This document shows, one piece after another, positions 55,476 to 63,951 of a stretch of 64,000 nucleotides of DNA. Every line of letters begins with the position of its first letter. Positions within the stretch are counted from its first letter, which is position 1. Position numbers and translations under genes: made by a program. The stretch comes from CAVQCT01 sp964371785 (lineage in GTDB: Bacteria; Zixibacteria; MSB-5A5; GN15; FEB-12). The notes under the pieces are model-generated. The model worked only from the letters and a program-made list of their open reading frames with translations, was not told the origin of the DNA and ran no database searches. The stretch is from the NCBI GenBank assembly GCA_964371785.1, contig CAYJOL010000009.1:92944-156943 (forward strand), written 5' to 3'.

Positions 55476-55988
55476 TTATTGCACTTTGTTCAGTTCGTCA
55501 AGTTCCCGGAACAATTTCTCGTTATCGGGAATTTCCGTCAGTTCAACGGCGTCGATATATCGGATAATCCCGGCCCTGTCGACAAGAAAAACTATCCGTC
55601 TGGCGAATCCGCGCTCTGCGTCGAATACACCATATTTCCGGGCAACTTCGCCGTGCGGCCAGTAGTCCGACATAAGCGGAAACGGAAGGCCGCCCATTGA
55701 CTTCGCCCACGCTTTATGGCAGGGAATCGAATCTACCGAGATACACAGCAACTGGCAGTCGTATTGTTCGAATCGCTCGAATACCTCTTTGAACCCGGGA
55801 ATCTGAGTGGAACAAATCGGCGTCCAGTCACCGGGGTAGAACGCAAGCACAACTGCCTTACGTCCCCGATACCAGGCCAGATTCAGCTCTCCTTCATTGT
55901 GGGTCGGAAGCGTGAAATCCGGCGCCGGGTCGCCAACGTGAAGCTGCTGAGTCCCGATGCCGTTCTTTATCACCTCGTCGCTATTCAT
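55476..55988 (-). CDS. Peroxiredoxin (AhpC/TSA family)
   Basis: A 170-residue thiol peroxidase. The peroxidatic Cys59 sits in FYPGDWTPICSTQ, and other cysteines at 78, 82 and 90 could act as resolving residues. The PxxxC environment (GDWTPIC) resembles AhpE/Bcp-type peroxiredoxins. Starts at ATG 56009, 55991 and 55988 are possible; 55988 is chosen because GGTGA lies five bases upstream, in the tail of the overlapping rubredoxin gene. Confidence 0.9.
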   Translation of the reverse strand: MNSDEVIKNGIGTQQLHVGDPAPDFTLPTHNEGELNLAWYRGRKAVVLAFYPGDWTPICSTQIPGFKEVFERFEQYDCQLLCISVDSIPCHKAWAKSMGGLPFPLMSDYWPHGEVARKYGVFDAERGFARRIVFLVDRAGIIRYIDAVELTEIPDNEKLFRELDELNKVQ

Positions 55989-56172
55989 CATAATCACCGT
56001 AGAGATCATCTTCGAAGCTGTCTTCGTCGTCTACGGTCTCGTCATTCAGAAAGTCCGTGTCATCTTCATTCCACTCGGAAAACTTGCTTTTGGGTGCGCC
56101 ACAGACCGGGCACATCTCGGGCAATTCTTCTTCGTCATGAACATAGCCGCAGATCTCACAGACCCACTGCAT
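55981..56172 (-). CDS. Rubredoxin-like protein with an acidic tail
   Basis: A 63-residue protein. Residues 1-30 form a rubredoxin-type iron site with Cys5, Cys8, Cys21 and Cys24 (QWVCEICGY, EMCPVCGAPK), as in the C-terminal domain of rubrerythrins. The last 30 residues are almost all Asp, Glu and a few Tyr. The acidic tail is unusual and could bind metal or a basic partner. A clean GGAGG lies before its ATG. It overlaps the peroxiredoxin gene and follows the rubrerythrin-like gene after 68 bases. Confidence 0.87.
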   Translation of the reverse strand: MQWVCEICGYVHDEEELPEMCPVCGAPKSKFSEWNEDDTDFLNDETVDDEDSFEDDLYGDYDE

Positions 56173-56240
56173 AGTGACCTCCTGCTGCTAATAGTTCCAA
56201 CTGACTCATTCGTGTCGTCATAACCTGACCTTCGGCGAAG

Positions 56241-56741
56241 CTAGTGCTCCATTGGTGAGGATTCATCGTACCCGAACCAGTAGTAGTTGCCGGCCAGAGC
56301 TTCTTTTTCGGCCATCAGCAATTCGTAATGTCCGTTTTCTTCTCCGGCGAGTTGATCGAAAATTTCTTGAAAGGTGGGGTCATTGATCAGATTGCGCTGC
56401 TCCTGATAATATTTGGTTGCCGCAATCTCGGCCTCTATCGCCAGACTGAGAAACTCCATCTCGGACTTGCGTTCTTCAAGGTGCCCTCTTCGAAACACCT
56501 CGGCCAACGCGTTGATTCCCCGTGGCGGCAACTCGCCGATCTCATCGCCGATATATTTCTTGAAAATTCCCACGAGGGTTTCCTTATGTCTGATTTCGTC
56601 GTTGCGAAGATTCTCGAGCTTCCGCTTGGCGTCTTTGTTGGTCGCCTTCTTGGAAAGGAGGTCATAAAATGTATAACCGTCCACCTCGCCCTTAATTGCC
56701 ATCTTGAGAATATCGGCGATCTCTTCGTTCTTATAGCTCAT
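56241..56741 (-). CDS. Ferritin-like (rubrerythrin-family) diiron protein
   Basis: A 166-residue four-helix bundle with ferritin-like iron ligands: Glu19, then Glu49-x2-His52 (NDEIRHKE), then Glu103/Glu105, and Glu135-x2-His138 (EENGHYE). It lacks the rubredoxin domain, which is encoded instead as the separate gene downstream. The pair may act together as a split rubrerythrin that reduces peroxide. It starts 15 bases after the gltX stop. Confidence 0.85.
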   Translation of the reverse strand: MSYKNEEIADILKMAIKGEVDGYTFYDLLSKKATNKDAKRKLENLRNDEIRHKETLVGIFKKYIGDEIGELPPRGINALAEVFRRGHLEERKSEMEFLSLAIEAEIAATKYYQEQRNLINDPTFQEIFDQLAGEENGHYELLMAEKEALAGNYYWFGYDESSPMEH

Positions 56742-56756
56742 GTAATTGCACCTTAC

Positions 56757-58211
56757 TTATACCAGATTATGTTTCTTTTCTATAAAAGCAATAGCCTTGT
56801 GCAGCCGCTGCAAGACGATTGGTTTTGACAGTATCACCAGAATATCATACAAACCCGGTCCGGTAGAAACCCCGGATACGGCCAGACGGGTCGGATGAAT
56901 CAGCGGACCTTTCTTTATTCCCAATTCGACCGCCACTTCAGAGAGGGCTGCTTCCGTATTTTCATGGGTGAATTCACCCAAACCCTCAAATTTGTTCGCC
57001 AGGGCCTTCAGCAGCCTGGCGGAATCGACAGTAAACTGCTTGGCCTCGGCCTCCGGATCATACTCGAATGCGCTGTCAAAAAAGTAGCGGCTGAGCTTGA
57101 CAAAATCCGTAATTCGACGAACACGATCCTTCAATGCGGAGATTACCGCGCGCAGATATGTCCAGCGCGTCTCCAGCCAGTACTTCGTAGTGTATCCGGC
57201 ATCCACCAGCAAAGGCGCAACCATCACGGCCAGATCATGGTCGGATTTCATCAGGATGTGTTCTCTATTTATGGCCTCAAGTTTCTCCTCGTCGAAAACG
57301 GCATTGGATGCATTGAAATTATCCGGTGTGAACATCAAAATCAACTCTTCCTTAGTGTACACTTCACGGTCCGTCTTGGGTGACCAGCCCAGCAGGCAAA
57401 GATAATTGAACATGGCCTCAGGCAGAATCCCTTCTTCGCGATATTGGGCTACGTCTTTGTCTCCCAGCCGTTTGGAGACTTTGCGCTTATCCGGGCGAAG
57501 TATCAGCGGCACGTGGCCAAACTTCGGAATATCCCAACCTAAGGCCCGATACAAATGAATCTGCTTGAACGTATTGGTGATGTGGTCGTTTCCTCGGATA
57601 ACATGCGTTATCCCCATTGTGTGGTCATCGACCACTACCGCCATATTATACGTTGCACTTCCATCCGAACGGGCGACGATAAAATCTTCAATATCGTTGC
57701 TGTGACGACTCACTCTTCCGGAAACCATGTCGTCAAAAGTTGTTTCCCCGTCGGGAATCTTGAGTCTCACCCCGAAGGGCATGTCTTCTGAAATCTTTCG
57801 ATCAATTTCGATACTCGAAAGCTGAAGACATCGGCGGTTATACCCGGCCGGGCCTTTGGCTTCCATCGCCTGCTTGCGGTCTTCCTCGAGTTGTTCTGTT
57901 GTGCAGAAGCAGCGGTAGCCGTGTCCGCTCTCGAGAATTTTGTGGGCATACTCGGTGTAGATCGCAAGTCGTTGCGACTGGTATACTATTTCTTCGTCCC
58001 ACTCGCTTCCCAGCCATTTCAGCGCATTGAGTATCGGCTCAATTAACGACTGATCGCTTCGGGCAGTATCGGTATCCTCTATGCGGATTAGGAACTTACC
58101 GCCGGTGTTCCGCGCATAAAGGTAATTGAAGATTGCCGTACGTGCGGTACCAACGTGAAGGTAACCTGAGGGCGAGGGTGCTATGCGAACTCGAACGGGA
58201 GACTGCGTCAT
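56757..58211 (-). CDS. gltX: Glutamyl-tRNA synthetase
   Basis: A 484-residue class I synthetase. RIAPSPSGYLHVGTARTA carries the HIGH motif and DKRKVSKRLGDKD the KMSKS loop; the rest matches bacterial GluRS length. The frame is open to 58316, but ATG at 58211 starts the conserved domain. It ends 15 bases upstream of the rubrerythrin-like gene and lies 13 bases after the small membrane protein gene, so all three are probably co-transcribed. Confidence 0.95.
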   Translation of the reverse strand: MTQSPVRVRIAPSPSGYLHVGTARTAIFNYLYARNTGGKFLIRIEDTDTARSDQSLIEPILNALKWLGSEWDEEIVYQSQRLAIYTEYAHKILESGHGYRCFCTTEQLEEDRKQAMEAKGPAGYNRRCLQLSSIEIDRKISEDMPFGVRLKIPDGETTFDDMVSGRVSRHSNDIEDFIVARSDGSATYNMAVVVDDHTMGITHVIRGNDHITNTFKQIHLYRALGWDIPKFGHVPLILRPDKRKVSKRLGDKDVAQYREEGILPEAMFNYLCLLGWSPKTDREVYTKEELILMFTPDNFNASNAVFDEEKLEAINREHILMKSDHDLAVMVAPLLVDAGYTTKYWLETRWTYLRAVISALKDRVRRITDFVKLSRYFFDSAFEYDPEAEAKQFTVDSARLLKALANKFEGLGEFTHENTEAALSEVAVELGIKKGPLIHPTRLAVSGVSTGPGLYDILVILSKPIVLQRLHKAIAFIEKKHNLV

Positions 58212-58224
58212 GGTCGTATTACAG

Positions 58225-58752
58225 CTAAGAGTTGTCACTATCCGGCGGTTGGTAGGGAGAGGGCCATCGCTTCTCGGCGTCCGAAAGTGATTGGGGTCGG
58301 GCCGGCTTTGTCTCAACCTGAGGAGACGGTGGTGGCGGAGGAGGAGGTGTCGACGCGTTCAGGTGGTCGGGCGTGGATGCCTGGGCATACATGGGGCGAG
58401 CGGCCGGTTCCGGCGGAGCAGGCACGATAATCGGCTGAAGATTCAGCTCAAGACCGCCTACCATTCTGGTCAACAAGTTGTAAAGTACGATCATCACAAT
58501 CTCGAACAATGTCCAGAAGAAGGCCGTAAAAAACGCGACTATTATCGGCACGATAATGATGAGCAATCCAAACGGGACCGATTCAGCGGACATGCCCTGG
58601 CCGCTCAGCAGCGGAGACTGCCCCACTACCTGCATAACCATGCCGAGCAGCGGGACATAGAGCAGTCCAATAATAAAGCCGGCCACGAGGTTGCAGAAAA
58701 AGGCAATCCTGATGAAGGGCCAGAGCGGAATCGATTTTAATTCATAGCGCAT
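58225..58752 (-). CDS. DUF3566-like membrane protein with proline-rich tail
   Basis: A 175-residue protein with two membrane helices (about 13-40 and 60-95, both Gly/Val/Ile rich) and a hydrophilic C-terminal tail with a run of prolines (PPPPPPPSP). The first cytoplasmic segment RYELKSIPLWPFIRIAFF and the helix pair recall DUF3566-type proteins. Its best promoter ends seven bases before this ATG, so the message may be leaderless; the in-frame TTG at 58770 lies in the promoter spacer and is excluded. Function is unknown. Confidence 0.65.
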   Translation of the reverse strand: MRYELKSIPLWPFIRIAFFCNLVAGFIIGLLYVPLLGMVMQVVGQSPLLSGQGMSAESVPFGLLIIIVPIIVAFFTAFFWTLFEIVMIVLYNLLTRMVGGLELNLQPIIVPAPPEPAARPMYAQASTPDHLNASTPPPPPPPSPQVETKPARPQSLSDAEKRWPSPYQPPDSDNS

Positions 58753-58759
58753 TGGCGTA

Positions 58760-58788
58760 ATAAGAGACAATCAGTTGAGTTCTGTCAA
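58760..58788 (-). promoter_or_regulatory. Promoter of the DUF3566-like/gltX/rubrerythrin operon
   Basis: On the minus strand, TTGACA at 58788-58783 is a perfect -35 box, and TCTTAT at 58765-58760 is a -10 box after a 17-base spacer. The predicted start near 58753 is within a base or two of the ATG at 58752, with no room for a Shine-Dalgarno site. Confidence 0.66.
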
Positions 58789-58798
58789 TAGCGTCTCG

Positions 58799-58830
58799 TA
58801 AAAAAATGCCTTGATTGCAGATTTTTTCTC
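58799..58830 (-). terminator. Possible terminator after the acyl-CoA synthetase gene
   Basis: On the minus strand an A-rich arm, TGC, a loop, GCA and a run of seven Ts form a weak hairpin between the stop at 58859 and the next promoter. The position suits a terminator, but the stem is mostly A-T. Confidence 0.35.
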
Positions 58831-58858
58831 GCACAATCGGAGGCTCCCTATCGGCCGC

Positions 58859-60982
58859 CTAAAGCTGGGCCTGAGGTTGTTTGCTGAGTATAAAGCGGGC
58901 ATCGACCGCCTTGCACATCAGTCTGTCCGATGAAGCGATGAACGGATTAATGTCGATCTCTTCGAAACAGGTAAAATCCTTTACCAGCAGGGAAAGTCTG
59001 AGCAGTGTTTCCTCGAGAATCGACAGGTCAACCGGAGCGGCACCGCGAAAACCGGTTAACAACGGATAAGACTTGATCGACGCGATCATTTCGCGGGCGC
59101 TGTAATCGGTCAGCGGATTGATCCTGAAAGCGACATCTTTCATTACTTCGACGTAGATACCCCCGAGACCGAACATGATAAGCGGACCGAACGACGGGTC
59201 CAGGGTCATACCCATGACGGTCTCGATCCCGCCGGAGACCATCTGTTGAATCGCCACCGAGAAGACTTCGCCCTTTCTCAGCTTACCTACGCGGCTCTGG
59301 AGGTCATTGAAGGCTTGTCGCAGTTCCTTATCGGTCCGAAGGTCAACCATCACGCCGCCGAATTCCGTCTTGTGCAAAATAGCCGGTGTATTGATCTTCA
59401 TAACCACGGGGTAACCAATTTTCTTGGCCACCGCGACCGCATCATTGGCCGATTTCGCATAATCGTAACCGGCCGCAGGAATCCCGTATGCGGTGAGGAT
59501 TTCTATCGCCTGCTCCCCTACGATCGCCCGTGCTCCTGCCTTTTGCGCACCGACCACTATCCGGCGGACACGTTCATTGTCGACCTTGAACCCTTTGTAA
59601 CGGCCCTTGGGCTTGGCCAGCCACTTGTTGTAATTGTCGATTGTCGCAAGTGTTTTGGCTATCGCTTCCGGGAAGATGTAGACCGGGATATTATTACTCT
59701 TGAGAAATTCTATCCCTTCAGAACCTTCGCCCGCGCCCATAAAGCAGGCAAGCACCGTCTTGGTGGTGTCCTTAAGGGACTCGTGGATATTTCGCGCTAC
59801 ATCGAGTTGATCAATCGTCACCGGCGGAACGAAGATCGGTATGATCGAATCATAACGCTTGTCACTCTTAACCGCATCGAGTGTCTTACGAAACTCCTCA
59901 CCACCCGCGCCGGCAACCATATCCATCGGGTTCGAGAATGATGCTTCTGCGACTATAAACTTCTTCAATTGTTTTACCGTGGCCGGCGACAACGGCGGCA
60001 TCTCCATGCCGTGGTTGATAAGTGCGTCGGTCGCCAGAATCCCGGGCCCGCCGGCGTTTGTTACTACCACGACTCGATTGCCTTTGGGCACCGGCTGATT
60101 TGACAATGCCGCCGCAACATCGAACAAGTCCTCAACCGTCTCCACCCGCATCACCCCGGTTTGCTCAAACAGGGCATCCACTGCTACATCGAGTCCGGCC
60201 AGGGCGCCGGTATGCGACGATGCCGCCTTGGCGCCAAGCTTGGTTCGGCCAGACTTCACGGCCACGATCGGTTTGGTCCGGGAGACCTCATGCGCGATCA
60301 TCGTGAAGTTACTCGGGTTGCCGAAATTCTCGAGATACATCAGAATAATGTCGGTGTTCGGGTCATCTTTCATGTATGCGAGGATGTCGTTCGAAGAAAT
60401 ATCCGCCTTGTTGCCAATCGATGCCACCACCGAGAACCCGATACCGAGTTCCTTGGCCTGGTTCATGATCGCCTCACCCATCGCCCCTGACTGCGTAATA
60501 AAGCCGACCCTTCCCCGCTTCGGATAGGTCTTGCCAAACGTGGCGTTCAGCGAGACATCCGGGTGCGTGTTGACAATCCCGAAACAGTTCGGACCTATCA
60601 TGCGCATTCCGTACTCATTGATAATCCTCACGACTTCCTGCTCGCGCTTCTTGCCTTCCGGCCCGACTTCGGAGAATCCGGCTGATATAACGACCAGTCC
60701 CTTGACGCCCTTCTCCCCACACTGCCGGACGACATCTTTCACCAGTTCCTTTCTCACAATGATGATCGCGAGGTCGACCGCATCTGGGACATCGAGAATA
60801 GTCGTGTAGGCTTTGATAGAATGGATGACGGGGGCTTTTGGATTCACTGGAAAGACTTTGCCGTGAAATTCCGCCATCAGGATGTTATGCAAAGTCTCGC
60901 GGCCGATTGTCCCTTTTTGGGTGGACGCGCCGATTACGGCAACAGATTTAGGTTCAAAAATGGGCTTGAGGTCGTTTTTCAT
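58859..60982 (-). CDS. acd: Acyl-CoA (acetyl-CoA) synthetase, ADP-forming, fused alpha/beta
   Basis: A 707-residue enzyme that converts acyl-CoA, ADP and phosphate into the free acid, ATP and CoA. The N-terminal CoA-binding domain has SVAVIGAS (residues 13-20), the catalytic histidine is His257 in ASSHTGALAG (as in Pyrococcus ACD), and the C-terminal ATP-grasp domain (about 490-707) has HKTEFGGVMVD. Alpha and beta subunits are fused in the order usual for bacterial relatives. It gives a second route to ATP from acyl-CoA, beside ptb/buk. Confidence 0.92.
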   Translation of the reverse strand: MKNDLKPIFEPKSVAVIGASTQKGTIGRETLHNILMAEFHGKVFPVNPKAPVIHSIKAYTTILDVPDAVDLAIIIVRKELVKDVVRQCGEKGVKGLVVISAGFSEVGPEGKKREQEVVRIINEYGMRMIGPNCFGIVNTHPDVSLNATFGKTYPKRGRVGFITQSGAMGEAIMNQAKELGIGFSVVASIGNKADISSNDILAYMKDDPNTDIILMYLENFGNPSNFTMIAHEVSRTKPIVAVKSGRTKLGAKAASSHTGALAGLDVAVDALFEQTGVMRVETVEDLFDVAAALSNQPVPKGNRVVVVTNAGGPGILATDALINHGMEMPPLSPATVKQLKKFIVAEASFSNPMDMVAGAGGEEFRKTLDAVKSDKRYDSIIPIFVPPVTIDQLDVARNIHESLKDTTKTVLACFMGAGEGSEGIEFLKSNNIPVYIFPEAIAKTLATIDNYNKWLAKPKGRYKGFKVDNERVRRIVVGAQKAGARAIVGEQAIEILTAYGIPAAGYDYAKSANDAVAVAKKIGYPVVMKINTPAILHKTEFGGVMVDLRTDKELRQAFNDLQSRVGKLRKGEVFSVAIQQMVSGGIETVMGMTLDPSFGPLIMFGLGGIYVEVMKDVAFRINPLTDYSAREMIASIKSYPLLTGFRGAAPVDLSILEETLLRLSLLVKDFTCFEEIDINPFIASSDRLMCKAVDARFILSKQPQAQL

Positions 60983-61246
60983 AACTCAATCTATTCCAAT
61001 ACGTTACGGGTAACTATATCATATCCGCGTCAGTCGCGGCCGGCGAGTCTGAAGCCGCCTTGAAGGACACGTTATTCGGAATCAACGATTCGGGTCGCAA
61101 AAGTCAAGTGAAAGTTGGGCGTACGGGCCGACGGCTAGCGCCAGGGAGGTAAGGATGTGGAACCCTTATGAAACCCACGTGGCTCCTCCTCAATCACCGT
61201 CCCCCCATCCCTGTCGTTGCGAGGAGCGAGAAGACACGCGTCAGCG

Positions 61247-61270
61247 TGACATCGCGACGTAGCAATCTCA
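61247..61270. repeat. 24-base direct repeat, copy 1
   Basis: TGACATCGCGACGTAGCAAT followed by CTCA occurs here and again at 61404-61427 with one mismatch (A/C at position 15). Preceded by GTTGCGAGGAGCGAG (61216-61230), it has the form of the dispersed palindromic element that ends in GCAATCTC in many bacterial genomes. Confidence 0.7.
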
Positions 61271-61281
61271 AGCCTGCCTCA

Positions 61282-61371
61282 CCCGCGAAGGCGGGCGCCC
61301 AGAATCGGCATGCCGTCAGGTATGTCATCCTCGCGCATGCGGGGATCCATCTTTGTATTTCTCGAAGATGG
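61282..61371. repeat. Cluster of three short hairpins
   Basis: Between the direct repeats lie CCCGC-GAAG-GCGGG (61282-61295), CCTCGC-GCAT-GCGGGG (61329-61344) and CCATCTT...AAGATGG (61347-61371). The first two resemble the common CCCGCGAAGCGGG dispersed element. The set looks like a mosaic of small mobile palindromes rather than a gene. Confidence 0.55.
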
Positions 61372-61403
61372 ACACTGGACTGCGCCCGGGAGGCAGAGGG
61401 ATG

Positions 61404-61427
61404 TGACATCGCGACGTCGCAATCTCA
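61404..61427. repeat. 24-base direct repeat, copy 2
   Basis: This is the second copy of the 24-base unit at 61247-61270; it carries the perfect ten-base palindrome GCGACGTCGC, which the first copy has lost by one change. It lies 11 bases after the stop of the secreted protein gene and may sit in that message's 3' end. Confidence 0.7.
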
Positions 61428-61437
61428 GTCGTGTATC

Positions 61438-63951
61438 CTAATATATCAACACCAGCTTGCCAATCTGGGTCGGGGCGCCGGGAATCTCAACCGTCCAGTA
61501 GTAGAGGCCGCTTACGGGAGCCTCGGTGTTGCGAGTTATGACATCCCAGTAATCATGTGTGTAATTCGGGTCATTAGGTGAGTAATCATGGTCAATTTTG
61601 CGGACAAGGTCACCATCGAGACTGTAGATTGAAATCGTACACTTAGGCGGCAGGTTGGCGAAATTCACCGCTCTCGTCCGATAATCCGGCCGGTCCTCGC
61701 GGGTTCGGCCCTCGTATCCCTGAGCACGGTAGTCCTGACTGGCTACGTACGGGTTGGGATAAACATAAATCTGCTTGTCCGTCCCGTTCTGTTCACCCTC
61801 GTTGGCATAGACAAAGCAACTGGTCACATTTATCGACTTGGCAGATTCCAGAGGTTTAATCGATGTTCCCGGCATCCCAAAATCAAACGCTGTCGCCGAC
61901 ACCCAGTACTGAACCGATGACAGCAGGTTGTGAACTTCACATTCGTACTCGAAGAACTTGAGACGGCCTTCCTCGGTGAAGTAATCAGGGGTCAAATCTT
62001 CCGGGTTAATACCTCTTGGGTCAGGGGCATCCGGGTAGACTTTGTGAATCGGGGTCTGGGTTGGATACTGATTCACATTATAACTGTTCTTGCGGAAATT
62101 GAACAGGGAATCAGGAAATCTGGGGTGAACATACGGATGGGTCGGGAGCTCATATGCCAGTGGGTCAAAAGCTGAATCGGCGCAGGGAATATCTGAACGT
62201 CCGTACAGGCAGCGAAGACTGTCTAATGGCAGAGGAATACCGTGGACTTCGTATCTTTCGCTGGCCGGGTTGTAGACATACCGGTCATAATCTTCCTTGT
62301 CATAGGAAGCAATCAGCGACAGGCTCTGTTCTCGTTCGTCGCGCCCCAGATAGACGGAGTACCCCTCGAAATCAACAATTCCCGAAAAGACATCCTTGGT
62401 CGTCTCCGAGCGGTAGCCGTTGAACCGGATTCTGATCCCATCTACAAGTGGTTCGAGCCAGAGGTCAGGGGAAGGCGGAGGCGATACTGGTCGCCAATCC
62501 GGGACACCGTCGCCGGTAGCATAGAACGTATCCGCCAACGTGGATACCCAGCCGCTGTCGGTCAGGATCGAATCCTGCGTACAAATGACCAATTCTCCCG
62601 CATAGCCATCACTATCCGTATCGACCCCGGGATTGTCGTATATCCACTTGGCCCAGGTAATATTCTTGTCGAGATCGGAGAAATCAAGATTGGCGTAGTA
62701 GCGGTCAGGGTAGTCGGGGAGGAAGTCAGCATTATTGGGTCTGGTATGGAAGTGTTCACCGAAAACAAGGGCGTAGGCAATGTGAACGCTTTGGCCTGGT
62801 TCCAAGTCGTAGGGGCCGACCGACACTGTGTATTCAAGGAAGTCTCCTCGATCGCTTACATATCTGGCGTTTGTCTGTGGCGGATAATCCCAGATTGGAT
62901 CGTTCTGCTTGATGGTCGATGAATACAGCGGATCGTAGTCAATTTCCCCATTCGACATAAGATAGTACAGGTCCTGAGCGCTCTCCGGATATCCGATCTT
63001 GCGCGTCTGATTTCGCCGGCTGGGTCCATAAAAGCTCTGAGCGTCGGGCCAGTCCGGGTAATGTCGAAACCAATTGTACGATAGATAGGCTCTATGCTCG
63101 AGCTTTCCACGTGGATATCCCAAAACAACGACGGCAGCCGAGTAGGGACAGGGTCTGTACCAATGACCACGCTCGTCCTGCACAATCTGGTCGCGGAACG
63201 AACCGTCAATCGGATAGCCGCTCCAGTGGGCAAACCAGGCTACCGGGACGCTGTCAACCACGCCATTGCACCTTTGATTTTCGACACCACTTCTAAAACC
63301 GCCAATTCCGGGAGCGGCGGATCCCCAGCCGTCGGCTGCGTAGTAACCGATTGATGGATCAAACCATGGTCCAAAGAATGCGCTCTTGATGGTCGAAGAC
63401 CCAATATTCTCAAATTCAGCATCGACGAGAATAAAATCCTCTGCATATTGATATGACCAGGCGTAGGACTTCTTTGTAACCTTGATCCCGAGAGGCAGTG
63501 CTCGGGCAGTATCCTCGGCCGTAGAGATTATATCTTGCTCCGAAACGGCTTCAGAATTGTGGGGGGAACTTGGATCAAGAATCGTCTTGTAGAACGGGGG
63601 CTCGTATTGATAGAAAGTTGGATAACCATAATCGAGACCTCTTGAGACAATGGTATCCCCGTTGACAATGCCCCCGGCCCAGAATCCGGCCAAATTGAGA
63701 AACTGAATGCTCGAACCTCTTGGATATTCGTTGTACGGTCCGCCGAAGAACCTGCCTGTGTAACAGTCGCGTGTGTATTGATCATCCCAAAACGCGTACC
63801 ACCCTGTTATCCCTGCTCCAGAATAAGCGTGAAGCAGAATCTTGTTGATATCGCTAGTAGTGGCACAGTATTCGACGGAACGCGCAAGCGGACAGATCAC
63901 CAACTCTATCGATATCATAGTGATTAACAAGCTGATCCAATACAACCGCAC
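61438..63951 (-). CDS. Large secreted protein with FlgD/Por-like C-terminal domain
   Basis: A protein of about 837 residues with no catalytic motif I recognise. A signal peptide (about 25 residues: RLYWISLLITMISIELVICPLA) is followed by long beta-rich regions with many Tyr, Asp, Pro and Gly. The C-terminal 100 residues carry a secretion-type domain: IYVYPNPYVAS, CTISIYSLDGDLVRKI, APVSGLYYWTVE and GKLVLIY. The start is GTG at 63951, chosen because AGGGGAG lies six bases upstream and the signal peptide begins there; a GTG at 63975 is a longer alternative. It is probably cell-surface attached or secreted. Confidence 0.7.
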   Translation of the reverse strand: MRLYWISLLITMISIELVICPLARSVEYCATTSDINKILLHAYSGAGITGWYAFWDDQYTRDCYTGRFFGGPYNEYPRGSSIQFLNLAGFWAGGIVNGDTIVSRGLDYGYPTFYQYEPPFYKTILDPSSPHNSEAVSEQDIISTAEDTARALPLGIKVTKKSYAWSYQYAEDFILVDAEFENIGSSTIKSAFFGPWFDPSIGYYAADGWGSAAPGIGGFRSGVENQRCNGVVDSVPVAWFAHWSGYPIDGSFRDQIVQDERGHWYRPCPYSAAVVVLGYPRGKLEHRAYLSYNWFRHYPDWPDAQSFYGPSRRNQTRKIGYPESAQDLYYLMSNGEIDYDPLYSSTIKQNDPIWDYPPQTNARYVSDRGDFLEYTVSVGPYDLEPGQSVHIAYALVFGEHFHTRPNNADFLPDYPDRYYANLDFSDLDKNITWAKWIYDNPGVDTDSDGYAGELVICTQDSILTDSGWVSTLADTFYATGDGVPDWRPVSPPPSPDLWLEPLVDGIRIRFNGYRSETTKDVFSGIVDFEGYSVYLGRDEREQSLSLIASYDKEDYDRYVYNPASERYEVHGIPLPLDSLRCLYGRSDIPCADSAFDPLAYELPTHPYVHPRFPDSLFNFRKNSYNVNQYPTQTPIHKVYPDAPDPRGINPEDLTPDYFTEEGRLKFFEYECEVHNLLSSVQYWVSATAFDFGMPGTSIKPLESAKSINVTSCFVYANEGEQNGTDKQIYVYPNPYVASQDYRAQGYEGRTREDRPDYRTRAVNFANLPPKCTISIYSLDGDLVRKIDHDYSPNDPNYTHDYWDVITRNTEAPVSGLYYWTVEIPGAPTQIGKLVLIY

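Larger units (their letters stand above)
60983..61437. other. Non-coding region with small repeats between acd and the secreted protein gene
   Basis: These 455 bases have no gene-like frame. From the right side, the first 230 bases or so (61213-61437) carry a mosaic of short inverted and direct repeats, listed separately. The 230 bases next to acd should hold its promoter. A TTGACT on the minus strand near 61101-61106 and several TATGAT-like boxes near 61015-61025 occur, but I find no pair with correct spacing. Confidence 0.55.

Noticed and set aside
61247..61427. CRISPR array suggested by the 24-base direct repeats.
   Set aside because: Only two copies exist, 157 bases apart and with hairpins between them; no regular spacers or cas genes are present.
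61168..61581. Plus-strand open frame of 137 codons crossing the repeat region.
   Set aside because: It is made of the repeat mosaic and runs into the end of the secreted protein gene on the other strand; it has no ribosome-binding site or family resemblance.
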